A DNA stretch of 64,000 nt, from NCBI GenBank assembly GCA_001179505.1, contig CDMY01000353.1, positions 36,442-100,441 of the forward strand, read 5' to 3'. The stretch is from Vitrella brassicaformis. Lineage: Eukaryota > Sar > Vitrellaceae. The notes under the pieces are model-generated. The model saw only the letters and a program-made list of their open reading frames with translations. It made no database searches and was not told the origin of the DNA. Made by a program: the position numbers and the translations under genes. This document shows, piece by piece, positions 1-16,700 of this stretch. Every line of letters begins with the position of its first letter. Positions within the stretch are counted from its first letter, which is position 1.

Positions 1-854
1 GCTGACTGAAGGGTAGGTTGCCAGTTGGGGCATCGATCGTTAGGTGCACCAGCGTGCCAACTCTGGTTTGGTCCGATGGATGATTGTCCGGCTGACTGAC
101 TGACTCATCGCTATCTTTCACGCACGAGGCGCTCATTTAAATGAGACACTTTTGTAGAGTCCATGTATATACAAAAGAGTCACTGTACTTACTGTATATA
201 CTCATACAGACAGACACACGACACAAACATCCACCGTCATCGGCATGACACTCCCCCTCTCCCACAAGGTTTTTTCTCATCATGCCATCACAGCTCTAGC
301 AGCTCTAGCACAACACACCTCTGGGCTCAAGTGCAGAGCGCATGCGTCATGCAGTGCAAAGTGAGCAGAAAGACCCTCTCTCCCCACTGTTGTTTGTGGT
401 CTGCCCGTCCTCACACTCATACCTTATGGCATCAATCACAGCATAGAAGAGAGCGAATGCAGAGAGCTCACTGACCGCTCCCCTTCGAAAAACAGAGGAG
501 CCCCAATTTTTGAATCAACGCGAACCGGTTCACGGGCGTCCGCACCCCGGTAGCTCGCAAATGACGAGAAAAGGACAGAAATAGGACAAATCGACAGGGT
601 GAGATACACAGGACTTATAGCGCACTCACAAGTCGCCCATTGATACCCGATTGATTCATTATATCTGTTGCAGATCTCGTACGCAGATTCAGGAGGCACC
701 GCCTGTCGCCGACGTCTGACTGCCGTGAGGTCAGCGGAGCAGCTTAATGCACATCCATGGTGCACTGCTTGTTATTGCTTATGGTCTGTCGTCTGGTCAG
801 GGAAGCCGTGCTCGCGCCGTTCTGCCTCACCCGAGACGATGAAACAAAGGACTC
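1..854. other. Non-coding start of the window; 5' flank of gene 1
   Basis: No convincing coding exon is seen. From about 590 onward the sequence is clearly homologous to 33168-33432, so it belongs to the segmental duplication described separately. It probably holds the promoter and 5' UTR of the gene at 855. Positions 1-590 carry only short simple repeats such as GACT and CAGA runs. Confidence 0.5.
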
Positions 855-2165
855 ATGAAGCGTTTGTTGGGCGTTAGTTGTCTTGTCCTGCTGTTCCAAC
901 TTGGACCTCACCCCGCGATTTGTTCGCCTTCCCTCCCCTCGTTCGTCCACCCGGCGCGCGTGAACGCTCTGCGCAGCCGGACGGTACGACCCTGTGCCAC
1001 AGATGGCTGTGAGCACAAGACGCGGCTTGAGGCGACTCGGGCGCATCGGCTGGTCCGCTTCTTCCGGAGAATCGAGCTGCCGGCATTCGGCGAAACCCGT
1101 CGGCTGCGAGAGATGGTGCATGCCACGAATAAGCAGCGGCCGTTCGACCGCATCTGGCTAGCGGAAGAGCATGGGGGGCTCAACTGCAGGGGGACCTTCA
1201 TGGTGCTGATGGATTGCGCATTGGAAGACGTTGGTACGTCAGAGAGGGGGTCTGCTGACCTGTGTGTGACGGTATGTATCTATGTGTGTGTGCAGGCCTC
1301 ACGACGAGGGGACCCCCCGACCCTGTGCGCCAGAATATTAAGGCGCTCGCAGAGGTCTATGCCTCTCGGCCCTTCAGTCACATCGAGGTCTCGGCCAGGG
1401 CACTTGAGCGGATCTGGCAGCAGTGCTGCAAAGATGAAAGGTCCGAGGCAAGTGCGGACCGACGAACGTATGGTGACCATCTGTGTGTGTGTGCGCGTGG
1501 TGGCAGGGACTTCGAACAGTTCTACCTCGACATGTGGAGTCAGATTAACAACGGAAGTGGTGCGCACAGCGCCGACTAACGAACGAAGGAAAGCACTCGC
1601 GCTGGACACAGCTACATCCATCCCTTTTGTGTGGGGCCGGTGTGTGTGTGTGTGTGTTTGTGTGTGTGTTTGTGTGTGTGTTCAGAGGCGCATGTCCAGG
1701 AGGCCTACGGTGTCCCCCTGTGGATCGAACTCGAGGACGAGTCCAGCCTGGACACCATGCATATGATGGCCGAAGAGCTGGACGTGGTGGCCATCTCGGA
1801 GAACCGCTTGGGCAACTGGGAGATTTCAGACGAGGAGCCAGACCCACACGCGCTTTACTGCGACGTCGTAGAAGGAGACAAATAGACCAGACAGACAAAT
1901 CCCGAACACCCGACGGCGGGGGGCGGGGGGATTTTAATCATGCAGTCAGTGACTTGCAAGGTAGTGAGGGAGTGAGCCAGCAAATCTGCCCACGGCCAGC
2001 AGTGTTTTATGGCGTGGTGCGTGTGAGAGAGAATGTGTGTGTATGTCATCAGTGGTTGGGGCTTGGTGGGGCCGATTGGTGAGGGGCGGATTGAAGCATA
2101 GGTCTCCTTCCTGTTTGTGTGTGTACATAGATTAGATTGGTGACTTCTGGCTGGCACGGCACGGG
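590..2165 (+). repeat. Segmental duplication, copy A
   Basis: This block matches 33168-34548 in the same orientation. The match covers about 265 bp of 5' flank, all four exons and their introns, and about 280 bp of 3' flank (including the stretch near 2078-2115 that recurs near 34457-34495). Long exact stretches alternate with point changes and with length changes in the TG-repeat introns. It is a direct duplication of a whole gene with its regulatory flanks, the copies lying about 32.6 kb apart. Confidence 0.9.
855..1885 (+). CDS. Predicted secreted protein of unknown function (copy A)
   Basis: Four exons can be joined in frame: about 855-1233, 1296-1440, 1507-1559 and 1686-1885, with GT-AG introns ending in TG-rich tracts plus CAG. 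The product is about 258 residues. The first 24 residues form a signal peptide (MKRLLGVSCLVLL core, followed by a small-residue cleavage region). A basic, Ser/Arg-rich stretch follows, so secretion or plastid import are both possible. The C-terminal half has an acidic patch (EDESSLD) also present in the paralogue at 33433. I recognise no domain. The ATG at 855 is chosen because it opens the signal peptide and is conserved in both copies. The last intron contains a long GT microsatellite. Conservation of exons over introns between the copies supports it as a real gene. Confidence 0.75.
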
Positions 2166-2413
2166 ACACACTGGTTCCCTGTTCAGACGCTATTCATCAA
2201 CATCGATCACAGTTCTTCTGTGCCAGCCAGCTGACGTGTTTGTTGATTGCACTGCACACGGTCTGTCGGTGGCAGGCAAAGACCGACAAACAGATTATTG
2301 ACTGTCGCGCATGGCATGCACACACAAGAGTTACTTACGGGGTATTCACAGAGACACACGACACACGACTATACCAACCGTCACATAAGAGGCATCAATC
2401 ACATCACGTCACA
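1886..2413. other. Convergent intergenic gap between genes 1 and 2
   Basis: It contains the 3' part of the duplicated segment up to about 2165, then CA-rich low-complexity DNA. No gene is seen. Genes 1 and 2 point toward each other here. Confidence 0.5.
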
Positions 2414-7817
<5,404 letters not shown>

Positions 7818-8227
7818 TTCCAGACCACAGATAGGCGTCGAAAAAGATCAGACCAGATCAGCAGGACTTAGCTGACCTGATGAATCACAGATCCCGTCAG
7901 GTGCTTCCTCATTGGCTGTCGACGATGAATCTTCTCAAGATCTGTGCTTCCTATAGCACGAGGCAGCGTCGCTGGCACCACTTCAAAAGCCTCCTTCTCC
8001 AAGCAACACCTTTAAACATGCGAGCTGAGAAACGACCCAAACTACAAGATGAAAAGGGCGAATTGAGAGCGTTGTGCTGCAGTCTGGGCAGTCTACATTG
8101 CACCCCTTGAGTTTTTGGTTCGTCGTTGGCTTCGTCCTCTCTGCTTTCCTCACCCCAACTTCAGCCTTCCCGCAGTGCAGAGCGGCCCAAAGCGGCTCGC
8201 ATCTCAGCTGCAGCGACCCAATTAAGG
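7818..8227. promoter_or_regulatory. Divergent (head-to-head) promoter region, genes 2 and 3
   Basis: There are 410 bp between the two start codons. No ORF with an ATG start is convincing. It must hold both 5' UTRs and promoters. No TATA box or other defined motif is clear. Confidence 0.4.
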
Positions 8228-10054
8228 ATGCCGCCCGACCAGAGCCATGACGATGCCATCGTCAGCCCCAGGCGACCCCGCCGCAAAGTGGACGTCTTCA
8301 GCCGCCTCACTGGCGATACGGATGAGGACACCCACAGGGATGTGGTGACGGTGTACAGCAAGGACTGGCACCGGGAGATGTCACGGCACGAGGCTAGCAC
8401 CACGCGCTCGTCCAGGAAGACCGCATCACCCGCTGCCAGCCCTCGCAGGTGAGACACACAAGGTGTCGCTCCCACTCACACATAGACAGCCCCATGACAT
8501 GATCCACATTTATTTCTCTTCACTCACCCGTCACACTGCTATCTCTCTCTCCCGATCTCTGTCTGTTCTTTCCGTCTCTCTGTCTGTCCAATAGTGCTGC
8601 CTCCGGCATGCCCCACACGGCCACAGCGTCCCCCACACATCGCGACGAGGTCCACGAAGTCCCACAACATCAGCCGGATCAAACACCGTTTTCAGCCAGG
8701 CCCCCATCGCAGGGCACCGGAGTGTCGAGGGAGTCCCGTGACGCCGCCCACAAGCTGCGTAAGATGGAGACCTTGCGCAAAATAGAGGAATTGCGTGAGA
8801 CCGACCACCAGAAGATTCTGAGCGACATCGACAGGCGAAAGCAGAGGGAGGCGCGGGCTTTTGAGGAGAGCATGAAGGCACTCAGCCGGAGGACACCGGC
8901 CACGGTGGAGGTGGGGAGGTTGCTGCGGCTGCACCGGGAGCACATCCACAAGAAACGGTCAGCCAGTCGGTCACATGAGACGGACAGACAATGACGAGTG
9001 CATTCTGTGTGGACAGAGTGTCCCTGACGGAGGACTGGAACAGGAGTGTCCTCAATCCCTTGCAGGAATACATCCAGCAGACGCTCACAGAGCCCCCCCC
9101 TCTCCCTGCTGTCATGCAAGCGGGGCCAGCCACTGAGCGCTCCCTCGAGTGGCGGAGGCGGCAGCGGGCATCCTCCCCCGCATCAGCACGGTACACACAA
9201 CCGCAATGATGGATGGTGAGTTCTGTCTGTTGACTGCTGGTGTGTTTGTTCTGTGTTCAGTGAGCTGGCGGCTTCATCAGACGAAGAGCTCTTCCGTCGC
9301 ACGTATGACTCGTTCTTCTCGCCAAGGCAGCGGGAGATGGCGTACAGGTCGCAGTTTGCCCGTCGATTGCCGGCCAGAGAATCCCAAGCGTGGAAGGCCA
9401 CACCATCAGGCCGTGAGTGCCGTCCCACAATGCCCCCTGAGTCGTGGGGCGAGCTCATCCTTCTGGTAGGTATACAACCAGCTGTATACATGATCGTTCT
9501 GTGTGTACTCCTCCATCTGTCTGACTGTCAGGCGTCTCCCTTCAACCACACGCGGGATGGCGGGCCGCCTCTTGTCGGGAGGGGGAGGAATATTGGCGAG
9601 CCCAGCGACCATGACCTTCTCGTGGAAGGCATGACACCGCGGGAGCCAGCGGGGCTCAGAAAAGGCGGCGACAGGGGCATTCTCAAGCAGGGAGGTATGC
9701 ACGCGCATATGACCAATTGCAGTGCACCCACACATCATGACATCATGTCGTTTACCAACACCTATGTATGTCTTTGTGCCTCGGTGTCTCTCATCAGGCA
9801 AGTTGGCTCTTCAGGGGGAGGCAAGGATGCATCTGACTGAGTATGGCGGCTCCTCGGCCGCTCCCCTGCAGGACCACTACCACTACAGCATAGGCAGGGA
9901 CGTCACTGACAGGGAGTTCTCAAAGGGCAAGCGCATCCTGCCTCCGCCATGCATCCGAGTGCTCAACCGGAAAAAGGCACGCGAGATGCCAAAAACCTTT
10001 GCGGCGGGCGAAGAGAGGACGGGGGGAGAGGAGAAGGGGAATGGAATAGAGTAG
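8228..10054 (+). CDS. Hypothetical charged, partly coiled-coil protein
   Basis: Six exons can be joined: 8228 to about 8450; about 8595-8957; about 9065-9190; about 9260-9463; about 9532-9693; and about 9799 to the TAG at 10052. The product is about 430 residues. The N-terminal half is rich in Arg, Ser and Pro. Around 8760-8880 there is a strongly charged helical segment (KLRKMETLRKIEELRETD) likely to form a coiled coil. A conserved-looking tail (HLTEYGG, HYHYSIGRD, KGKRILPPP) follows. I do not recognise the family; the composition suggests a cytoskeletal or axonemal protein, but that is a guess. The start is the first ATG in frame. The 3' end lies only 40 bp from the convergent gene 4. Confidence 0.65.
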
Positions 10055-10094
10055 ACAATTAGGCAGAAAGAGAGAGAGATAGGTAGTGGTCACA

Positions 10095-11259
10095 TCATGC
10101 TGATGACGCATGGGTGTCGATCTTCTGCCTGAGGTCGATGAGCAGTGAGTCGACGAGGGCCTTGGACAGCCCCAGCACCGAGTCAAACGCACCGTCGATC
10201 CGCTCGATGTACGGCTCAACCAATGGGTGCTCAATCATCAGACCACCTAAACACACATACACACAAGAAGCGCACACACACACACACACACACGGACACA
10301 CGGACACACGGAAAGACGGACACACGGACACACAACGCAGGGCTGCATGAACCAATCAATTGGTGTTAGAAGTTGCCCCCCACGCACCAGCACAGTGCAG
10401 GATATCTCCCTCGTCGATGAGCTTCTGGATGATGTCGTCAGGGATGGGCTTGATGTGGATGGTCGCCGTGTCCACACCACTCACCTGCACGCACACATGC
10501 GCACACACGCAACACACAGTAGGTAACACGGTAAGGCGGCGCACCATTCCATCTGCTCACCTGAGTGCGTGTGTGGAGATCGGTGAGGACACATGAGCCG
10601 ACTGTCTGGCAGGGCGACCGGCCGTAGCCCTCGATGAACTCCCTCGCCTCGGCGCCGTCGTGAGGCTTCTCGCGAATTCGGCCCTTCCACACAACGACCT
10701 GGTCACCTGCACACACAAACAGTGCGGACATCCTGGCACACATGCTGGTCGCTCTCTCTGCGTGTGGTCTGACTGACCTGTGAGGAGTATCCTGTATGGC
10801 GATTCTGTGTTGGCCAGCTTGTCCAGCAGCGCCTGTGCCTTGGCCTTGGCCACCTCCAGCACCAGCTCTGAGGGACAGCTGGCGCGGTCACCCACCTGCT
10901 TCTCATCAATGTCAGCCGACTCAAGATGCAGATCAAATCCCATCTCAGTCAAGATCTGCCTGCACACATGGAGCACATCCATCCCATGAGCAGCGCATCC
11001 ATCCATCCACCATACTATCCAGTCAATCGTTGTATGTGTGGTACCTCCTGGTTTTGCTTTTCGAGCCGACAATGAGTGGCGGGCGCCAGGGCGTCTGCCC
11101 ATTGGCTGCAGACGACATGATGAGCCCTCCAGCAGCTGTCCTGTGCTGCCTGCGATGAGTGGAAGACCGCAGCAGGAAGGCGTGAGCCGGGAATGCAATG
11201 AATTGGCAGATGGCGAGGGAGAGCGATGCCACGGTGCTAAGGGAAGCGGCTGGACTCAT
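10095..11259 (-). CDS. maf: Maf-like nucleoside triphosphate pyrophosphatase
   Basis: Maf/YhdE/YceF-family proteins hydrolyse modified or canonical NTPs to NMP plus PPi (house-cleaning). Features seen: the P-loop-like start IVGSKSKTRRQIL, the ADIDE motif, a KAKAQALL helix, and GDQVV(V) followed by KP...EARE. They are split over five or so exons joined by introns with AC-rich tracts (TG on the coding strand). The start at 11259 gives a hydrophobic signal peptide ending PAHA, then FLLRSSTHRRQHR, so the mature enzyme would follow a bipartite presequence of about 65 residues. The product is about 290 residues; bacterial Maf is about 200, and the extra length is mostly the presequence. The TGA is at 10095. 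The gene is divergent from gene 5 (108 bp) and nearly abuts gene 3. Confidence 0.85.
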
Positions 11260-11367
11260 TAACAGGCCCAAACCGCGAAGATCTCATGGGCGCGCTGCGA
11301 GCTTGGCTGCGAAGACAGAAAGGGAAGACCGACAGAGCCTGTGAAGAAGCCTGTTGTAGTCTTCGTC

Positions 11368-11788
11368 ATGCCTCGTGTGCAGCGGTATCCGGCATCTCCA
11401 GTGCAGGAGATCTTCCTGAAGGAGAAGCTGCCGTTCGCCCAGTATGACCCCACCACGGAGGCCAAGGAGGCACCTGCACCCGCCACGCTCGACTTTGATC
11501 AGTGCGTCACTCTCAAGGCCAAATACGAAGACACACTCAAAAGGTCAGTCACACACAAGGCGGCACGAGAGCAATGACGATGGCTGCACTGCTACCTTCG
11601 CTGTTGGTTTGTTGTGTTTGCAGTGTGACGGCGGGCAGCATTTTGCCTGAGCAGGCGGCCGACAGCGAAGTGGCGTTCCAGTCATGCCTCTCACAGCTGG
11701 GTGAGTGAGCCAACTGTCAAGCAGGCCAGGCACATAATATACCGCCACAGTGTGTTTCGCTCATCTCCCTCCGCCTCTGTTGGTTGCA

Positions 11789-11821
<33 letters not shown>

Positions 11822-11990
11822 GTGTGCAGGGATTGCGCACATCAAGGCGACCGATGCGTCATGGCAGGAGCTGAAGAGGGGGATGGTGGATAAGATTGAC
11901 TTCGACAAGCTGAGTGAGCAGGACCCCCGGCAGAAGACCCTCAAATGGACCGTTCCCAGCATCAACCTGGCCAAGAAGTATGGCGTGTGA
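11368..11990 (+). CDS. Small conserved-looking hypothetical protein
   Basis: Three exons, 11368-11543, 11624-11700 and 11830-11990, join in frame to 137 residues ending at TGA 11988-11990. Phases fit exactly, and the second intron has a GTCT/TG-rich tract before CAG. The protein is soluble in appearance, with no signal peptide or membrane segment, and has a basic C terminus (NLAKKYGV). I do not recognise it. Its size and composition would suit a subunit of a mitochondrial or cytoskeletal complex, but nothing in the sequence proves that. It shares a 108-bp divergent promoter with the Maf gene. Confidence 0.65.
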
Positions 11991-12860
11991 TGGTGTGGTG
12001 CTGTCCTGCTGCCTCTGATGCCCCTGCTGACTTGATTGCTCTTGGAAGGTTGCTCGATGACGGGGGAGGGAGGATCTCTCAATGGTGTCAGAGAGAGATG
12101 TGTATGTGTGGTTGCCCTACTGGTTGTACCAAGCGTCACGCCGGGAGCGGGACGGCTAGACTGCAGCCATACTCGCATAGGCCAGACTCCTTCCACGCTT
12201 GTCTGGAAGCTGCCTCGTCTATGTGGGTGTGGCGTGGGTCCAGCCATCTCTCTCCTGTCCATGTGACGCGTGGCCGATACAATATACAAGTGCCCTTGCT
12301 GTGTTGCCGGTTTTTTGGTCATGTGCACAATGGACACGTGCTTTGATCTTACTGATTGGATTTGATTGAATGGCACCTTCCTTCACTCGAGGGTGTCACG
12401 TCATGCAGTGGTTACAGGCAGAAAGAGACGGTCATAGCCGATCAGACAGAGAGAGAGAGAGGGATACAGGCAGGTGCGGAAGTAGCAAAGCAGTGCAAGC
12501 CGGCGCTTGAGCAACGAACAAAGTCTCTGTACAACAGCTCATCCATCCATCCATGGCAGCTGCATGTGTCGGTCATCAAGTAACGTCGAACCGGTGCTCC
12601 GTGCGTGCACAGTTGTCGTTCCGACGTTACTTGACGACTCCCACATGCAGCTCCGCAGGACCATGAGTGTGTGTCTCCATTCTTCCTCCATATCCATCAT
12701 GGCTACAGCTACAGACAATGTCCGTCGTCAAAGCGATATCTGCCGCCACAAACACACACACATACACCCACCCGCAGGCACACGCACACGAGCATACGTA
12801 CCGTCTATTCTTCAATGCGGTCGCTTCCCACCTGTGTGTTGTACTTAGGTGGTCTTGGAT
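11991..12860. other. Convergent intergenic gap between genes 5 and 6
   Basis: No coding exon is apparent. The stretch contains a GA run near 12445, ATCC repeats near 12540, an imperfect long hairpin at 12558-12652 (listed separately) and CA repeats near 12755. Confidence 0.5.
12558..12652. repeat. Long imperfect inverted repeat (hairpin)
   Basis: The arm at 12558-12588 pairs with 12622-12652. The 31-nt arms match at 27 positions: 11 bp exact at the base, a 7-nt region with 4 mismatches, then 13 bp exact. The loop is 33 nt. It lies between two convergent genes. The shape would fit a small-RNA precursor or a degenerate palindromic element; neither is shown. Confidence 0.75.
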
Positions 12861-13680
12861 CTATTTGGCTTTGAGTGCCACGAGCAGCGCGTTGGTGACC
12901 ACGGTCATCTCGTTGAATGCCTTCGCCACCTCGCCGACCAGCTCCAGCATGTCCTCCTTGCCACTCCAGGCCTCGACCAGCGACATCGCATACGCCTCCC
13001 CCTCCAGACCCGCCCCCTTCAGCTCCTCCTTCAACTCGTCCTCGGGCGACGGGTCAGTGCTCGCCTCGAAGCCCTCACGGCCACTGGTGGGGTGGAACAT
13101 GCCACCACGCAACCGCAGAACCAGGTGCAGGGTGGATTCCAGCTTGATGTTGTAGTACATGAGCATCAGGTTGTCCTCCAGCTGTCTGCCGCCGAACATC
13201 AGGCGCTGCGAGTCGACAGGGATGTCCTCCTTGTCCTGCAGCTGGCGCTTGATGGCCAACACCGAGTCGTCCAGCTGAACATCGAGGGTGACGGTCTTGC
13301 CTACAATGACAGCAAACATGCATACACACATCCGATCACGTGTGCAGCCCAGCCGGGGCGTGCCGATCATCCTGACCATGGAGTGTTTTGACGAAGATCT
13401 GCGTCCCTCCACGCTCCTTGGCCTCCTCAGCCACCTCTCTGGCCATCTCACGCATCTTGTCGGCGCCTTCTTTGGCCTCCGCCTTGAGGTGCTGCAGATG
13501 GTGCACCTGCTCGTCCACCGGCTTGTCCGCGAGAGCCTTGAGCGCGTCGCGGTGACCATGCTCTGCATGGCCAACAACGCCCTTCTGCACCATTACCAGC
13601 CCCTCCCAAGCGTGGCACAGTCTGGCAAGCGCCTTGCCGCTCTCAAGCATGGCGAAATTCAAAAGTTGTTGAGCTCGCAT
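12861..13680 (-). CDS. Ubiquitin-domain fusion protein
   Basis: Two exons (13680 to about 13378, then about 13301 to 12861) join within a Gly codon. Residues 1-95 are a helical, charged extension. Next comes a ubiquitin-like unit that starts [17 protein letters not shown], carries the [12 protein letters not shown] and [18 protein letters not shown] signatures, and so is close to ubiquitin at both ends. After the Gly-Gly it continues directly with [11 protein letters not shown] and about 75 acidic and helical residues to the stop at 12861. Lysines equivalent to ubiquitin K6, K11, K27, K29 and K48 can be followed in part; K63 appears retained in the NIK segment. Because it has long extensions on both sides it is not a polyubiquitin or a ribosomal fusion. 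It may be a ubiquitin-like domain protein, or be cleaved after GG. The start codon lies 70 bp from the divergent kinase. Confidence 0.85.
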
Positions 13681-13750
13681 TCAGACGTTGGGGCGCCCAG
13701 GCAAGAGTGTTTACATCCTCACAGGATCTGGCAAATATTCAATATATTCA

Positions 13751-16700
13751 ATGGAGCGTGGAGGGTTTCGCATCGTTCCCGACTTTTGGAGGGAGTACAG
13801 GAAGGGTAAACTGCTGGGCAGGGGAGGCATCGCATCCGTCTTCGAATGCGTCGACACCTGCGGCCGGCAATGGGCAGTCAAGCAGATCCCGAAACAGACA
13901 CAAAGGTATGCGCATTCCATGCCACACAGCACCACACAGAGCCCCTGGCAGAGGCAGCGCATTGGATCTTTGTGTGCAGACTATGTTGTGAGGAAAGCTA
14001 CTTCCGGGATGTGTATCGCATCCTGAAGAGCCCCGCGGCCAGGCACCCAAATCTCGTGACCATCTATGACGTTGTTGAGGACCAGAACTACTTCTACATC
14101 ATCATGGAACGACTAGAGGTGCGGAAACAAACCAGAACGCATCGGCAGATGTGAATGGAGTAGAGTGTGTGCGGTGGTCTGTTGGTAGGGCCCTGGTCTG
14201 TTTGAGTTGCTGTGGACGTATCAAAGAGGCGACGCGCCCGAGTGGCTGGCACAGAAAGTCGCCCGGGACATCCTCAAAGCCGTCCGCCACCTGCAGACCA
14301 TTGGCGTCAGCACACACGCACACACCTACACACAACAAGACCCATATCTACCCTCATGTGCGTGTTTCTAAATCCATTCTGTCGGCAGATATATCATCGC
14401 GACATCAAGCCCGACAACATCACCTTCCGTAGGCCTGTTTCGAGTGCTCTCGGCACCATGCCAGACTCCAATGACGCCGTGCTCCTCGACTATGACTTCG
14501 TGCTGCTCGTGGGCCGCCACGGTGGCGGACAGCTGGCCGAGAAGGGGAGCGTCAGGGTGACTCCACAGGGGACCGTGCCATACATGGTGGGTGAGTGGGA
14601 TGGGGGGAGAAGGGGGAGGCTGGCTGGTCTGGTCTTTGATGTGTGTGTGTGTGTGTGTGTGTGGTTTGTGGCTGGTCTGTCTGTGTCTGCAGGCCCCTGA
14701 GGTGTTTGAGGGCAACTACAGCATCCAGGCGGAGCTTTACTCGACCGGCATTCTCCTGTAGGCCATCCTTCCACTAGACGTGAAGATCCCTTCATTCAGA
14801 ATACCCATCACATGCCGCTTGTACTTTCGTGCCAGGTTTGTGATGCTAACAATGCATTTACCCTATGATGTGAAGTCTGCAAAGCCGCTCGACAAGGTCT
14901 TCCACACCATCAGACAGGTAGGTAAAGGACCATACACAAACGCCCGCAGACAGGCCTCATCCATCTCCCCCTCCTTCACTTGTCAGAGTGTGGATGGCCG
15001 TCGTCTGCGAGAGAGCCTGCCGAGCCGCAGCTCGGCTGCGGTGGACCTCATCACCTCCCTCCTCGCTTTCGACGTCAACCACAGATGCCCCGATGGTGAG
15101 TCGAGTAACCAAAGCACCCGCGCCCCGCACAACCTGCAATCCCCTCGCTCTTTGCAGTGGAGTCTGCCCTGCGAAGCCCGTGGCTGCGTGAGGCGTCTTT
15201 GACGACCCCACGCGCTTCCCAGCCTTCACGCCCCACATACCTCTCGTGCAACGAGTCCTCCCCCGGCCCCCCGCCCCAGCTGAGTCTCTCCCATGCCCAA
15301 CCAGGTCCCGCCACCACCTCGCCCCTCAAACGCAAGATCAAGCAGCCATCTCGACTCACATGGCGGGCCAACCCACTGCTGAGGAGCCCTCAGAGACAGC
15401 CTGAGGTCAAGAAGAGGACCACCACCACACAAGGCCCGACACCAGGGCTGTTGCAGCTGCCGACTGGGGGTGGCCAGAATCGTGGTGCTGGTGTTGGCAA
15501 TACCAGAGAGAGGACAGGGGCGAGGCTCGGCGCTCAGCACACGAGAGCGAGTGACGGCGGTAGAGGGCGCATTGGAGGGCGCAGCGAGGATCTGTCGACC
15601 GCTGCATCGATGGCCCAGCGCGACCCCGTCATCAGCCCCCGCATCCCATACGAGCAGCTGACCCCTGTCCGCTCATCGCTGAGGCGGCGCGAGGGGCTAT
15701 CCCCAGTCATCGAGTCGCCCATCAAGCACATCAACATGCGAGATGACCACACCAAGAGGCAGCCCAAGCACACCGGGCCCACTGCCGCCATGAGGAGGGA
15801 TGACGTTGGCGTGAGGAGGGAAAGGAGGGCCCCTGCTGCTGCTGCTGGTGGTGGTGGTGGGGGGGATGGGGCAAGGAAGGGCGATGGAGATGTGGGCGTG
15901 GGTGCTTTGCAGCGGGATGGTCGCAAAGAGGGGGTGGTGCCGACTTGGAGGCAGGTGTGTGCCGCTGAGACGCCGCACAGAGAGACCCTCCCCAAGAGGC
16001 TCAAGGATCGCAGCGCATCGCAGGCACCCACCGGAAAGCCACCTGAAGGCACTCGGGTACACACAGACAGAGACAGAGAACAGGGGGCAGCACAACACCG
16101 GACGTCACTCTCTCTTCACGTGTCTGTGTGTGTGTCTGTCTGTCTCATTCATGTGCCTGCCAGGCCTCTCCCTTCCCTCCCCTCGCCCATCAGCCGCCGC
16201 CGCGTCCACCAGGCGTACCCTTTCGCCTGCAGCTCAACCTGGCCGGCCCCGTCCCACTCCCACCACCCGAGCGGCTGAGGGCAAGTCCCATGGTCGTCCC
16301 GAGACTCAGCCTCAACCCGCCACCACCTCCACCTCCACCCATGACAAAGCAGATGCCCGTCCACGTGCAGTCCACCGCCACAAGCACTCCAGTGCCCCCT
16401 ACCCCGGCTCCTCCATTTCTACCGCCGGCACTCATCTCGCCCCGTGTCGTGTCGATGGCCGAGAAGCAGGCAGTGAGGGCCAGACAGGTGGTGCTGTGCA
16501 GCAGCAGCGGTGCTGCGAGGGGGCCTCCTCCACCGCCCCTGATCAGGGGGGCAGATGCGCACGTGTCGCGGATGAGGGTAGCGGCGAGTATGGAGCACCT
16601 GCTGGGGCCGGGACCGCCATCCACCGCACCTGTGCATCGACACAGAGAAGGTACACCGACAGAACACAACACGTGAAGGCAATGTGTGTGGCGTACGTGT

